Below are positions 1-8,019 of a DNA stretch of 30,820 nt, piece after piece (the first letter of the stretch is position 1; every line of letters starts with the position of its first letter). The translations under genes and the position numbers were made by a program. Source of the stretch: an uncultured Oscillospiraceae bacterium (GTDB lineage: Bacteria > Bacillota > Clostridia > Oscillospirales > Oscillospiraceae); contig CAKTPO010000027.1 in the NCBI GenBank assembly GCA_934591845.1, forward strand, positions 1 through 30,820. The letters run 5' to 3'. The notes under the pieces are model-generated. The model worked only from the letters and a program-made list of their open reading frames with translations, was not told the DNA's origin and searched no databases.

Positions 1-222
1 TTTGAAAAGTGGGATTTTGGGGCCGATATATTTATTGAAAAGTCTTGAAAAATAAGCCGAAAAGATATTGAAAAGTTGGTTCGCAAAGAAAGAGAAGTCC
101 GCTGGCTAGAGGGAGTAGAAAGCATAGTTATTGGAAAGTGCAATGGAAAAAGAATAGGGCGGTTATCGGATAAAAGCCCATCTATGTCATATTGCACAGA
201 AATAAAAAGAAGTTCTAGGTAA
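1..222 (+). pseudogene. Possible remnant of an unidentified gene entering from the left edge
   Basis: Frame 1 reads FEKWDFGADIFIEKS, hits TGA at 46-48, then stays open to TAA at 220-222. The second part is rich in Lys/Arg and Glu (for example DIEKLVRKEREVRWLEG) and looks like protein rather than random sequence, but it has no start codon or ribosome binding site. I do not recognise the family. It may be the decayed 3' end of a gene that begins outside the window, or chance. Confidence 0.2.
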
Positions 223-257
223 AAAAGACGAATATTCGTTTCAACTGACGATTTCCG

Positions 258-286
258 TTGCCTGTCTGGCGCAAAGGTGCTAAGCT
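258..286 (+). promoter_or_regulatory. Possible sigma-A promoter for the gene at 313
   Basis: TTGCCT at 258-263 and TAAGCT at 281-286 are separated by 17 bases, a correct spacing with a mediocre -10. The ribosome binding site GGAGG follows just before the ATG at 313. Confidence 0.3.
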
Positions 287-312
287 AAAAACATAACGAG
301 GAGGGGACTATT

Positions 313-858
313 ATGACAGAACTGGAAACCATGCAGCGGGCGAAAATGTATCTGGACAAGCTAGCCCAGGGGATCGACCCCATTTCGGGGCAAGAGATCC
401 CTAATGATTCCGTGCTGAACAATGTTCGTTTGGCGAGGTGCTTTTTCTATGTTTCCGGGATATTGGATCAGGTCATTGCCAACGGCGGCAGGGTAATCTC
501 GGGAGAGAAGAATTTCTATATCACCCAAGAGGAGATTTCCCGTTTGCAGCCTTCTCAGGAAGCACTTCGAATTACCCAGTTTGCAGATCGAATCACGGAC
601 GGGGTCCATGATCCGGCTAGGAAGCGGCTGAAGGCGACCACGATCACCAATTGGTTGATAGAAAAAGGCTTCCTGGAAAAGCGGGTTGACGAAGCCGGAA
701 AATCCAAGCGGCTGCCAACGGCGGCAGGAGAGCAGCTGGGCCTGTCTGTCCGGGAGATGCAGGGGAAGGCCGGGCCTTTTCAGGCGGTGTACTATGGGAC
801 AAACGCACAGCGGTTCATTCTGGACCATCTGATGGACATCCTACGGGAAGAACAATAG
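313..858 (+). CDS. Conserved hypothetical protein, C-terminal winged-helix-like
   Basis: This is a 181-residue soluble protein with no signal peptide or membrane segment. A GGAGG ribosome binding site lies about 8 bases before the ATG. The N-terminal half begins TELETMQRAKMYLDKLAQG, a pattern I associate with unnamed Clostridia proteins found in accessory regions, and contains a short Asn-Gly-Gly turn near residue 57. The C-terminal half (about residues 100-181) carries ATTITNWLIEKGFLEK followed by RLPTAAGEQLGL, which looks like a winged-helix or phage-type regulator element; this is inferred from pattern only. It is followed within 30 bases by a broken gene. I do not know its function. Being intact among remnants suggests it is either recently acquired or still under selection. 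Confidence 0.7.
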   Translation: MTELETMQRAKMYLDKLAQGIDPISGQEIPNDSVLNNVRLARCFFYVSGILDQVIANGGRVISGEKNFYITQEEISRLQPSQEALRITQFADRITDGVHDPARKRLKATTITNWLIEKGFLEKRVDEAGKSKRLPTAAGEQLGLSVREMQGKAGPFQAVYYGTNAQRFILDHLMDILREEQ

Positions 859-884
859 CGCAATAGACAGGGAGTAAAATATGA

Positions 885-1259
885 GGCTGTTACCGGTACA
901 TTCAAATCGGCAAGCAGAAAATCCTTGGTGCGTTGAGTGAAGCAATTTTGAACGCTTTCGAATTTGACGATGACCATTGCCATGCGTTCTTTATGGATGA
1001 CCGGTATTGGAGCGATTTCTGTGCCTATTATTCCGACGATATGGATGAGGGCTGCCGAATGTCCTACAAGATGCCACTTGGACGACTTGGACTGGAAAAA
1101 GGCGATAAATTTAAGTACTTGTTTGATTTTGGAGATGAATGGCGTTTTCAGTGCAGAGTGATGCAGGAATTGGAGGAGAAAACGAAGTATTTCCGTGTGA
1201 TCAAAGCGGTTGGAGACCCGCCGGCGCAGTACCCGGGCTGGGATGACGAGGAGCTGTAG
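885..1259 (+). pseudogene. 5'-truncated pRiA4b ORF-3-like protein (IS1096 TnpR-like passenger family)
   Basis: The frame that ends at 1259 is open from just after a TGA at 882-884. It reads GCYRYIQIGKQKILGALSE, then AILNAFEFDDDHCHAFFMD and FLFDFGDEWRFQCRV-like sequence (exactly YLFDFGDEWRFQCRV), ending PPAQYPGWDDEEL. These blocks, in this order, are the C-terminal domain of pRiA4b ORF-3-like proteins (PF07929). Family members start well before the GCYR block, and here the upstream part is missing: no ATG lies in frame, the only nearby ATG (881) is in another frame and stops after 18 codons, and a TTG at 933 would begin inside a conserved block. It is therefore a remnant of a longer gene. The family's biochemical role is not established. 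Confidence 0.75.
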
Positions 1260-1324
1260 TCAGGAGCTGCGGGATAGACGGTTGTAATGCAGAATTATAG
1301 TGGACAAGATATTTGAAAAGGAAA

Positions 1325-1370
1325 CGATCCCCGGCAGGCAAATGATGCTTGCCGGGGATCGTGCATTTTT
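1325..1370 (+). terminator. Rho-independent terminator
   Basis: A 16-bp stem (arms 1325-1340 and 1346-1361, one G-T pair) with a 5-base loop is followed by GCATTTTT. It closes the transcript of the upstream remnant. The arms are much more GC-rich than the surroundings. Confidence 0.8.
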
Positions 1371-1731
1371 GCGAATGACAGCGAAAAGCTTCCGCATTCT
1401 TTCCCACTGAACACAAACGCAAACAGCGGCTCTTTACAGATGGCGGCGAAGCAGCCGGTCGGTGCGGATTCTTCCGCTTTCTGATAAAACGAAAGAAAAG
1501 GGGGGGCATTACAAAGAAGAAAAACGGTTTACTATCAGTGTGCGCCCCACGATGCTCCTTGAAGTAGTTCGTAATGCTTGAAAAATGAAGCAACGGGAGT
1601 ACAGCATGAGGGTGAGCGTTCATGCAATCATCGTGAAGAAAGATGATTCCTGATGGACTTTGCAAAGGAATTATGGTAAAATGATGGTATATAGTAGTAT
1701 TTGATAAGCAAATCGGAAAGGAGTGGCTGGG
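1371..1731. other. Gap with no gene that can be supported
   Basis: Apart from a short open stretch ending near 1581 (KRFTISVRPTMLLEVVRNA, no start codon) and weak inverted repeats, nothing is recognisable. The stretch probably consists of decayed mobile DNA. Confidence 0.4.
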
Positions 1732-2127
1732 ATGGGAAACATTTATTTTACGTCTGATTTAGAAATACAGGTTTTGAAAGCAATAAAGGAAGCATACGAC
1801 TGTGCGGATGTAAAAAATGACCTGGACAGAATCCGATGGACGATTCAATACGGGACGAACGGGCAGGCCGGATACCTTGATTGGGAAATGCGGCAAAAAT
1901 ATCCCATGATTGATTACATGCTGCAAGTAGCAGATCATTTTCCAGCCCAAGCGCATTCTCCAAGATATTGTGGGAAAAGTATGACTGCATCTCCCGAAAA
2001 ATCAAACCTGGAGCAGGATTATTGGGGGATTCTCTGCGATACTGCGATGAAGAAGGGAATTAAGGAAACGCTGGAAGGGTGTATTGACCGTGTTGAAGAT
2101 ACTTCAATGGTTTACCAAGAAAAATGA
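1732..2127 (+). CDS. Hypothetical protein, possibly damaged
   Basis: AAAGGAG (1717-1723) lies 8 bases before the ATG at 1732, so I prefer this start to the GTG at 1723; it gives 131 residues. No domain, signal peptide or membrane segment is recognised. The first 75 residues (MGNIYFTSDLEIQVLKAIKE onward) look like a normal alpha-helical protein. Around 1945-2010 the reading frame becomes poor (HSPRYCGKSMTASPEKSN), while another frame over the same bases reads AFSKILWEKYDCISRKIK, which is more protein-like. The annotated frame then recovers to YWGILCDTAMKKGIKETLEG. A pair of compensating frameshifts is possible. It is isolated between a terminator and a broken DUF1016 gene. Confidence 0.45.
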   Translation: MGNIYFTSDLEIQVLKAIKEAYDCADVKNDLDRIRWTIQYGTNGQAGYLDWEMRQKYPMIDYMLQVADHFPAQAHSPRYCGKSMTASPEKSNLEQDYWGILCDTAMKKGIKETLEGCIDRVEDTSMVYQEK

Positions 2128-2243
2128 AAATGGCGTAATAGTACGGATAAACCGAAGGGAAAAGGGTTGCAAATTTTTGTGGCCGTTATTCTGACTTTGA
2201 TACCAGTTGCCGGTGTCCCATTCGCAATCAATGAGTGCTATAA

Positions 2244-2366
2244 AGCGGAAGCTGGATAATAGAAGAAGCCCGAGATAACGCTTATCGCAAGGTGAATGAA
2301 GAACTAATTTTGATGTATCAGCGTGTTGGGCAGTTTCTTTCGGAAAAATCGAAAGTAGCAAACTGA
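2244..2366 (+). pseudogene. Fragment of a DUF1016 / YhcG-type nuclease gene
   Basis: The frame ending at TGA 2364-2366 reads IIEEARDNAYRKVNEELI followed by LMYQRVGQFLSEKSKVAN. This is the opening helical block of DUF1016 N-terminal proteins (YhcG, PDDEXK nuclease family), usually 340 or more residues long. Here about 35 residues remain, with no start codon and no nuclease domain. Immediately upstream (to 2259), in a different frame, a hydrophobic stretch GLQIFVAVILTLIPVAGVPF hints at a second unrelated remnant. YhcG-type genes are often found beside type I restriction loci, which fits the neighbour. Confidence 0.5.
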
Positions 2367-4011
2367 AGAAAACACAATGGAGGAAAAATAATGGCAAAGC
2401 TTGAGTATCAGGAAAAAGATGGCAAGGTGTTTTGCCCTTTAGTAAATAAATGGCTTGTTGCTAAGCCGGAGGAAAAAGTCAGGCAGAGGTATATTTGTAC
2501 CCTTGTAAATGATTATGGCTACTCTTTAGACCAGATGGCACAGGAATTAAAAGTCAACAATTCGCAGCGTGGGCAAGGTAAGGCTCGTGCAGATATTGTT
2601 ATCTGGAAAAGTAAGAAGGACAAAGACGATCGAAAAGCGGCTTTTATCGTTGTAGAGTGCAAAGCGGAAAATGTAAAAATCCGCGTGGAGGATTACTATC
2701 AAGGCTTTAATTATGCTGCTTGGGCACATGCCGATTTCTTTGTTACCACAAACGAGAAGGAAACTAAATTCTTTAATGTTGATCCGGCATTTCTCCCGCA
2801 AAAGCTGGAGGAAGTTGTAGCTATACCTACTGCCAAGGATGTCGATAACGCTAAGAAAATCAAGCAAATTAAAAACCAAACAAAGACGTTTACGCGCGAG
2901 GAATTCACAAAAACTTTGCAAGCTTGTCACAACATCATTCGTAATAATGACAAACTGTCTCCTGAAGCAGCATTTGATGAGATCAGCAAACTGCTTTTCA
3001 TGAAGATCAGATATGAGCGTCAGCAAAGAGGCACAAAGGTATTTACCAAAGCCGAGTATCTGTCTCAGGCTGATAATTACGAAAAGAATGTGCGTCCCGG
3101 CTTGAAAGCGAGAGGCATTGACCAGCCATACATGCAAAACCTGTTCGACACCACAAAAATCGAATTCAAGGAAGACCATCTGTTCGAGGATAATGATGAA
3201 ATCAAAATCAGAGAAAACAGTTTTGTTCAGATTTTGGAGAAACTCGAAAACTACAATCTATCTGATACGCAGGATGATGTAAAAGGCATTGCTTTTGAGC
3301 AATTCCTTGGAACAACCTTCCGTGGTGAACTTGGACAGTTCTTTACACCGAGAACGATTGTGGATTTTATGACGGAGATACTCGATCCTCAGGAAGGCGA
3401 AGTTATTTGCGATCCGACCTGTGGCTCCGGAGGATTTCTTATCAAGGCATTTGAATATGTGCGCGAGAAAATAGAAGCTGATGTCAGGTCACAGAAAGAA
3501 AAACTGAGAGCATCTCTTGAAGGAGATGACTTTGACAGAAAGCCTGAAAAAGAACAGATAGAAATCAGCGACAAAATTGATGAGATGCAAACGGCATTGA
3601 ATACCGAACTCGATACATCTATCGAAGGAAGACGAATGTATCAGCTCTCCCGGAATTGTATTTATGGAACGGACGCAAATCCTCGTATGGCTCGAACGTC
3701 CAAAATGAATATGATTATGCACGGTGATGGTCACGGCGGTGTACATCATCACGATGGCCTGCTCAATGTCAACGGTATATTTGAGGAAAGATTTGATGTA
3801 ATTCTGACAAATCCGCCATTCGGTCAGAACGTTGACCGTAATCAGCTTATCTCCGAGGCTGATCGCTTTACTGATGAGGAGACGAAGAGAAAATACAAGG
3901 CCAAATATGGGAAGGCCTATGATGAAGCTCTTAAGCAGGTTGATGACCACATCGGCAAGTCACTGCTTTCGCTTTATGATCTTGGCAGCGCGAGTACCCT
4001 CACGGAGGTTC

Positions 4012-4017
4012 TTTTTT
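4012..4017 (+). other. T6 homopolymer at the frameshift, preceded by an internal ribosome binding site
   Basis: Six T residues give a +1 shift relative to the five expected from the conserved protein frame. GGAGGT at 4004-4009 lies 8 bases before an in-frame ATG at 4018, so the C-terminal half could be translated independently even when the run is out of frame. Confidence 0.7.
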
Positions 4018-4779
4018 ATGGAGCGGTGTCTCCGTCTTCTCAAAAAAGGCGGACGTATGGGTATGGTTCTCCCGGAAGGTGTACTTAACAACAAAAATCT
4101 TGCCACAGTCAGAGAGTATTTTGAGGGGCGTGCAAAACTGATTCTTATATGTTCCATACCGCAGGATGTTTTTATGGCTGCCGGAGCAACTGTTAAACCG
4201 AGCCTTGTTTTCATGCGCAAATTTACTGCGGAAGAAGAAGTCGAATACGACAAATGCAAGAAAGAGGCGGCTATTGAGATTACGGCTCTGCATCAAACAG
4301 AGATAGATTCTTTGACAGGGACTATTGCTACTTGTGATGCTCAGACAGATTCCCTTAAGGATGCTCTTAAAGATGCACGAGACAGACTGAAAAAAGCCAA
4401 GAGGGACAAAAAGGACACTTCTGCTATCCAAGCGGACATTGATTCTATTCAACAGCAGCAAAAAAACAACAAAGATGCGAAGAAAGCAGCAGAAAAAGCA
4501 CTAGCCTATTTGAAAAAGCTGATAGACGATGAAAGCAAGCCCGTTATAAAGAAAAAATTCGATTATGATATTCCAATCGCCAAGGTTGAAGATGCAGGAA
4601 TTACTACAACGGGTGCGGCATCGGAAGGAAACCAACTTCCGACACTGGTAGAAGAATATCGGGATTACTGCGCTGCTGAAAAATTATGGAGCGTTAATAG
4701 TCTGCATTATGGATATATAGCGAAAGACGATAATTATTATCGCATTTTTGACGGTCAGGAGGTGAAAATCAATGCCTGA
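4018..4779 (+). CDS. C-terminal methyltransferase segment, possibly translated on its own
   Basis: Starting at the ATG at 4018, behind GGAGGT with 8-base spacing, this frame encodes 253 residues: MERCLRLLKKGGRMGMVLP, then motif-like blocks of the HsdM C-terminal half (LPEGVLNNKNLATVREYF, PSLVFMRKF), a long coiled coil (about residues 75-165) and a C-terminal domain. If expressed with the N-terminal ORF (2391-4088), it could form a split enzyme; whether that is functional is unknown. It overlaps the specificity-subunit start by 8 bases, so translation of this part probably couples to the S subunit. The alternative reading is simply the 3' half of a broken gene. Confidence 0.5.
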   Translation: MERCLRLLKKGGRMGMVLPEGVLNNKNLATVREYFEGRAKLILICSIPQDVFMAAGATVKPSLVFMRKFTAEEEVEYDKCKKEAAIEITALHQTEIDSLTGTIATCDAQTDSLKDALKDARDRLKKAKRDKKDTSAIQADIDSIQQQQKNNKDAKKAAEKALAYLKKLIDDESKPVIKKKFDYDIPIAKVEDAGITTTGAASEGNQLPTLVEEYRDYCAAEKLWSVNSLHYGYIAKDDNYYRIFDGQEVKINA

Positions 4780-6145
4780 TTTCACAGGATTATTGCAAAC
4801 AACTCCTTTCTGCCGATTAGACAAATGGTATGTGGAATACTATTTAAACTCCAAAAACTTGGATTCAACATTCAAGATGCAAAAGCTTTCAACGCTTATC
4901 AAGCCTATTAAAAGGCGGATAAAGAAAGCAGAATACGATGGTACCCTTCCTGTGGTTTCCAAAATTGTCTTTAAGACTGGAGAAATAATATTTAGGAAAG
5001 AACGTAAAACAGGGATGGACTTATTATATGTCAAGAAGGGGGATTTACTTGTTTCAAGTATCAATTTTCATCAAGGTGCAGTTGCGTTAAATGATATTGG
5101 AGATTTCGTATGCTCAACGCACTACCAGACTTTCTCCATTGATACTGAAGCTGTAATGCCCGAATACTTGTTAAGCGTATTACGTTCTGCAAGATTTATC
5201 AGTATGGTGGCAGGTCTAAAGGCAAATGGAATTAAGAATGAATCTGGTTATGATTTCATAGGTGGATTTGAAATTCCGGTACCATCAATTCCAGAGCAAC
5301 AGGAAATCCTCAAAGCATATCATGCTACCCTTGCCGAGGCTGATGACAACATTGAAAAGGGCAACAGCTTCAGTGATGGATTGCTATTTGATATTCAATC
5401 CGAGGTTTCTGATTTGAAGAAGCAGGAGAAGGATAATAGGTCAGGCACATCAATAATAGAAAAAGTCCCTTTTTCTGCTGTTTCACGATGGGAAGTGGCT
5501 TATATATTACGGGAGGGAAAGCTGGAAAATGTTTACAACAGTTTTAAGTACCCCGTGTATTCCATTTCGCAGTTACAGAAAGAATCGCTTTTTGGGCTAT
5601 CTATAAAGGCTTCTACAACACAGGAAAAAGGCATGATTCCTATGATTAGAATGTCCAATATAGTCAACGGTGAGATTGATTGTTCTGGCATGAAGTATTT
5701 GCCATATAAATGTGCTGTTACAGATCAAGAGCCGGACAAGTGGTTGCTCCGTAAAGGCGATTTCTTAATTAACAGGACAAACAGTAAGGAGTTGGTTGGA
5801 AAGTCAGCAGTTTTCAATTTAGAAGGAGCTTTCACATATGCGTCCTATATTATCAGATATAGGTTTGATACATCTATCGTATTGCCGGAATATATAAACA
5901 TCCTATTTATGCTGCCCATCGTCAGAATACAAATAGACACGGTAAGTAGGCAAACCGCAGGTCAGTGTAACATCAACAGCGATGAAATCGGAGCAATCAG
6001 AATTCCGGTTCCGTCAATCCCGGAACAGCAAGCTATTATTGATAAGTATTATTCCACGAAGGACGGCTCAAATACATACTTTGACAAGGCACACGAGTTA
6101 AGGGAAAAAGCTGCATCTGATTTTGAAAAGCGCATATTCTCTTAG
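4772..6145 (+). CDS. hsdS: Restriction-modification specificity subunit (HsdS / BcgIB-like)
   Basis: The 457-residue subunit selects the DNA target for the upstream nuclease-methyltransferase. It contains two target-recognition halves, each closed by nearly the same sequence: IPVPSIPEQQEILKAY from about residue 168 and IPVPSIPEQQAIIDKY from about residue 411. These repeats are the hallmark of HsdS conserved regions, giving the pseudo-twofold symmetry needed to read a bipartite site. Each TRD contains the typical KGDLLVSS- or KGDFLINR-like block. The start is fixed by AGGAGGTGA about 7 bases before the ATG, inside the end of the upstream gene. The frame is intact, which argues the system was recently functional. 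The half-site repeats are also where recombination commonly swaps TRDs. The target cannot be predicted from sequence alone. Confidence 0.9.
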   Translation: MPDFTGLLQTTPFCRLDKWYVEYYLNSKNLDSTFKMQKLSTLIKPIKRRIKKAEYDGTLPVVSKIVFKTGEIIFRKERKTGMDLLYVKKGDLLVSSINFHQGAVALNDIGDFVCSTHYQTFSIDTEAVMPEYLLSVLRSARFISMVAGLKANGIKNESGYDFIGGFEIPVPSIPEQQEILKAYHATLAEADDNIEKGNSFSDGLLFDIQSEVSDLKKQEKDNRSGTSIIEKVPFSAVSRWEVAYILREGKLENVYNSFKYPVYSISQLQKESLFGLSIKASTTQEKGMIPMIRMSNIVNGEIDCSGMKYLPYKCAVTDQEPDKWLLRKGDFLINRTNSKELVGKSAVFNLEGAFTYASYIIRYRFDTSIVLPEYINILFMLPIVRIQIDTVSRQTAGQCNINSDEIGAIRIPVPSIPEQQAIIDKYYSTKDGSNTYFDKAHELREKAASDFEKRIFS

Positions 6146-6184
6146 ATGACAACCTTATGATGAATGAACTTGTGGTGACAATAT

Positions 6185-7141
6185 ATGAACGATGATGAAT
6201 TTATTAATGTCGGCAATAATCGATGTTCTTCATTGAATATAGTGCTGAAAAATGAGGGGATCCTCGGAGGTCCGCATTCTGCTAGATTCGACTATGATTT
6301 TAATGGCAGTGTTTTACACATTGGAATTGAGCAATGTATCGCAAGAACGATAAATGTATCGGCGGATTCGCCAATACCGATGAGCAATCTGTGGGGTTTC
6401 TACACCATAATGGAACGCTTACTTATGCTTCTTGACGGGCGATTTTATATCATAGAATCCGTTACTTTTACGGGAGATGCTTGCTCTGAAGCTAATTATT
6501 CTTCATATGCACAAGAGTGCCTGTCAAGAAGATTGTCGTACTGCAAAACTGATCCTGCTTATTGTTATTCTGACCATGTATTTCTGATGTATGACACGGT
6601 TATATCTCCTGAGTTGCTCTCAAAATGGATTCATTTGCAAGACGAATTGGATATTGTCCATCAAGTAGCCTTATACAATATAGCTGATACCGGGGTAACA
6701 CACGATGTGAAATGCGCAAATTTAACTGAATGCCTTGAACCGATGGCAGAAATCATAGGCTTATATGACAGCTTTTTTCCGAGCTTGAAACCCGGCGAGA
6801 AAACAACAACATTGAAAATGTGTATTGATGCTGTCATCTCAAAATACGGGCAAGATATCTTTGCTGAAGAATACAACGCTAACAAAGGCAAATTTCTTCA
6901 AACTCTTGTCAATACAAGAAATCGCATCATGCACATTAAAAGGAATCAGCCGACAGAAAAATATTTGTCCGGCGCGGAATCAATTCTGTATTTGGTTAAA
7001 CTCTGTCACCTTTACAGAGTGGTACTTCTTTCGCTGCTCGGAATCGACTATGCGCGATATCAAACAGTAGTCGTGAAATCTGTGGGTTTGTGGAGTTCTC
7101 GGAACGGTGTCCTAACCAACTTCATGAATACAATAAAATGA
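6185..7141 (+). CDS. HEPN-domain protein, ApeA-like, probable abortive-infection RNase
   Basis: The 318-residue protein is soluble. Its C-terminal third has TLVNTRNRIMHIKRNQ, in which R245-N246-x3-H250 is the RNxxxH catalytic motif of HEPN RNases, followed by helices expected of the four-helix HEPN bundle. The N-terminal part (residues 20-180, beta-rich then LWGFYTIMERLLMLLDG) resembles the N-terminal domain of ApeA-type antiphage proteins; this is a pattern judgement. HEPN proteins of this kind are known to act by RNA cleavage after phage sensing. It lies 39 bases after the S subunit on the same strand and shares its AT-rich base composition, so I infer that it belongs to the same defence module, perhaps as a second line of protection when restriction fails. 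The ribosome binding site is weak (GGTGA). Confidence 0.7.
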   Translation: MNDDEFINVGNNRCSSLNIVLKNEGILGGPHSARFDYDFNGSVLHIGIEQCIARTINVSADSPIPMSNLWGFYTIMERLLMLLDGRFYIIESVTFTGDACSEANYSSYAQECLSRRLSYCKTDPAYCYSDHVFLMYDTVISPELLSKWIHLQDELDIVHQVALYNIADTGVTHDVKCANLTECLEPMAEIIGLYDSFFPSLKPGEKTTTLKMCIDAVISKYGQDIFAEEYNANKGKFLQTLVNTRNRIMHIKRNQPTEKYLSGAESILYLVKLCHLYRVVLLSLLGIDYARYQTVVVKSVGLWSSRNGVLTNFMNTIK

Positions 7142-7220
7142 AAAAACGACCATGCACGAGCATTTCACTCTTACTTGGTTGTTCTTTAAGTTGTCCCGCT
7201 TGAAGAAGGTCGAATCAAAT

Positions 7221-7456
7221 GTAAGCGTCAAACCATCCCGCGACGTGCATCTGCACTCGCAATATGTGCCAATACTACCGTATAGTAGCAGATCGTATAT
7301 GCAACTTGCAGATACTATCCGAGATACGGGGGTGTTTTCATGGCAAGAGAGCCGCAAACGCTCAACGAACAGAAAAAATGGCACTGTGGGCAGAACGAGT
7401 CGAGGCGTGCAGGAGCAGTGGGCGGATGGTAAAAGACTGGTGCAAGGAAAAAGTGA
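7221..7456 (+). mobile_element. IS66-family remnant (left end plus broken tnpA)
   Basis: GTAAGCGTCAAACC at 7221 has the GTAA start typical of IS66-family inverted repeats. It is followed at 7340 by the start of a tnpA-like accessory gene. Neither tnpB, the IS66 transposase nor a right inverted repeat is present downstream, so the element is truncated to its first 230 bases or so. Confidence 0.55.
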
Positions 7457-7485
7457 ATCGTGAAAACCGCCATGGTGCGTACTGA
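7340..7485 (+). pseudogene. tnpA: IS66 accessory protein TnpA, frameshifted and truncated
   Basis: From the ATG at 7340 the frame reads MAREPQTLNEQKK. It then shifts at an A6 run (7373-7378) into MALWAERVEACRSSGRMVKD followed by WCKEK. Together these match the N-terminus of IS66 TnpA, where the two blocks are continuous. After WCKEK the similarity ends and the frame runs into a hairpin. The normal gene is about 110 residues, so more than half is gone. Confidence 0.6.
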
Positions 7486-7522
7486 TTTTGTCAGGCGTAC
7501 CATGGCGGTGTTTGTCATTTTT
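7466..7522 (+). terminator. Hairpin with T-rich tail
   Basis: ACCGCCATGGT (7466-7476) pairs with ACCATGGCGGT (7499-7509), and GTTTGTCATTTTT follows. It lies directly after the tnpA remnant and probably ends any transcript leaving the defence module. Confidence 0.55.
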
Positions 7523-7758
7523 CACGAAAATAAAATATTTTCCGAAGCGTGTAAAAAAACAGCCTGTTTCGATGGCTACTTAAGTGAGGGGCTTTGTACA
7601 GAATTTACGAAAAGCAAAAAAATTTCAGACTGACCTTTACTTTTTCCCTTTCTGGATGCCTGCCACTTGAGGGGGATTTTAGGCAGCTTCTACGAAAACG
7701 AAAATATTTTGCCTCAATGAAAAAGTTTGTGTGTTTGTATGCTCCGAAGGGCTGGTAG
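7523..7758. other. Non-coding, AT-rich boundary stretch
   Basis: No gene, promoter or repeat is recognised here. It separates the AT-rich accessory DNA from the GC-rich core. Confidence 0.4.
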
Positions 7759-7944
7759 TGCGGCAACAAAACCCAGAGTATTGATTACCGCACCAAGAAA
7801 AACGCCCCGTTGGAGGAACATGGATGGGTCATGTACCCGGACCCCAGTATTCCGACCATTGTTCCAGACGCTCTTTTCCAACGTTCAAAGCCCGTATCCA
7901 ATCGTGGAGGTTCCTGGCCGGTGGGGCAAATCAAAAACGAATGA
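7759..7944 (+). pseudogene. Possible serine-recombinase fragment
   Basis: The frame open after TAG 7756-7758 reads SIDYRTKKNAPLEEHGWVMY, then PDPSIPTIVPDALFQRSKPV, and stops at 7942-7944. A YRTKK stretch, a Trp-Val motif, then P-x-IV-x-x-x-LF-x-R resembles the segment of large serine recombinases just before the zinc-ribbon domain (compare the general form W-V-x(n)-H-x-x-I-I-x-x-x-x-F-x-x-V-Q). No catalytic domain is present. The likeness is suggestive only. Confidence 0.35.
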
Positions 7945-8019
7945 CACAGAGAATTTGGCCTGTCCCCGTCGGAATATCCGTGGGAAATGGAGAATAGGGT
8001 AGTGCTGAGGTGAAGATGT

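Larger units (their letters stand above)
2391..4779 (+). pseudogene. PD-(D/E)XK nuclease-N6-adenine methyltransferase fusion (type I/IIB-like RM subunit), frameshifted
   Basis: The predicted product cuts and methylates DNA together with the specificity subunit that follows. Residues 1-160 resemble the HsdR N-terminal nuclease domain: D68 in ARADIVIW and E89-C90-K91 in VVECKAE form the PD-(D/E)XK motif. Residues 170-560 are an HsdM-type methyltransferase: SAM motif DPTCGSGGF at 341-349 and catalytic NPPF at 474-477. A Lys/Glu/Gln-rich coiled coil and a tail that probably contacts the S subunit follow. The frame breaks in a T6 run at 4012-4017: the first frame continues to a false stop at 4088, and the conserved FMERCLRLLKKGGRMGMVLP continues in another frame. 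Removing one T restores a 795-residue protein. GGAGGAAAAATA precedes the ATG. The cause could be mutation, phase variation or a sequencing error. Confidence 0.85.

Noticed and set aside
4012..4018. Programmed ribosomal frameshifting at the T6 run
   Set aside because: The shift required is +1, and the site does not fit an X-XXY-YYZ slippery heptamer; no downstream pseudoknot was evident. Mutation, slippage or sequencing error is simpler.
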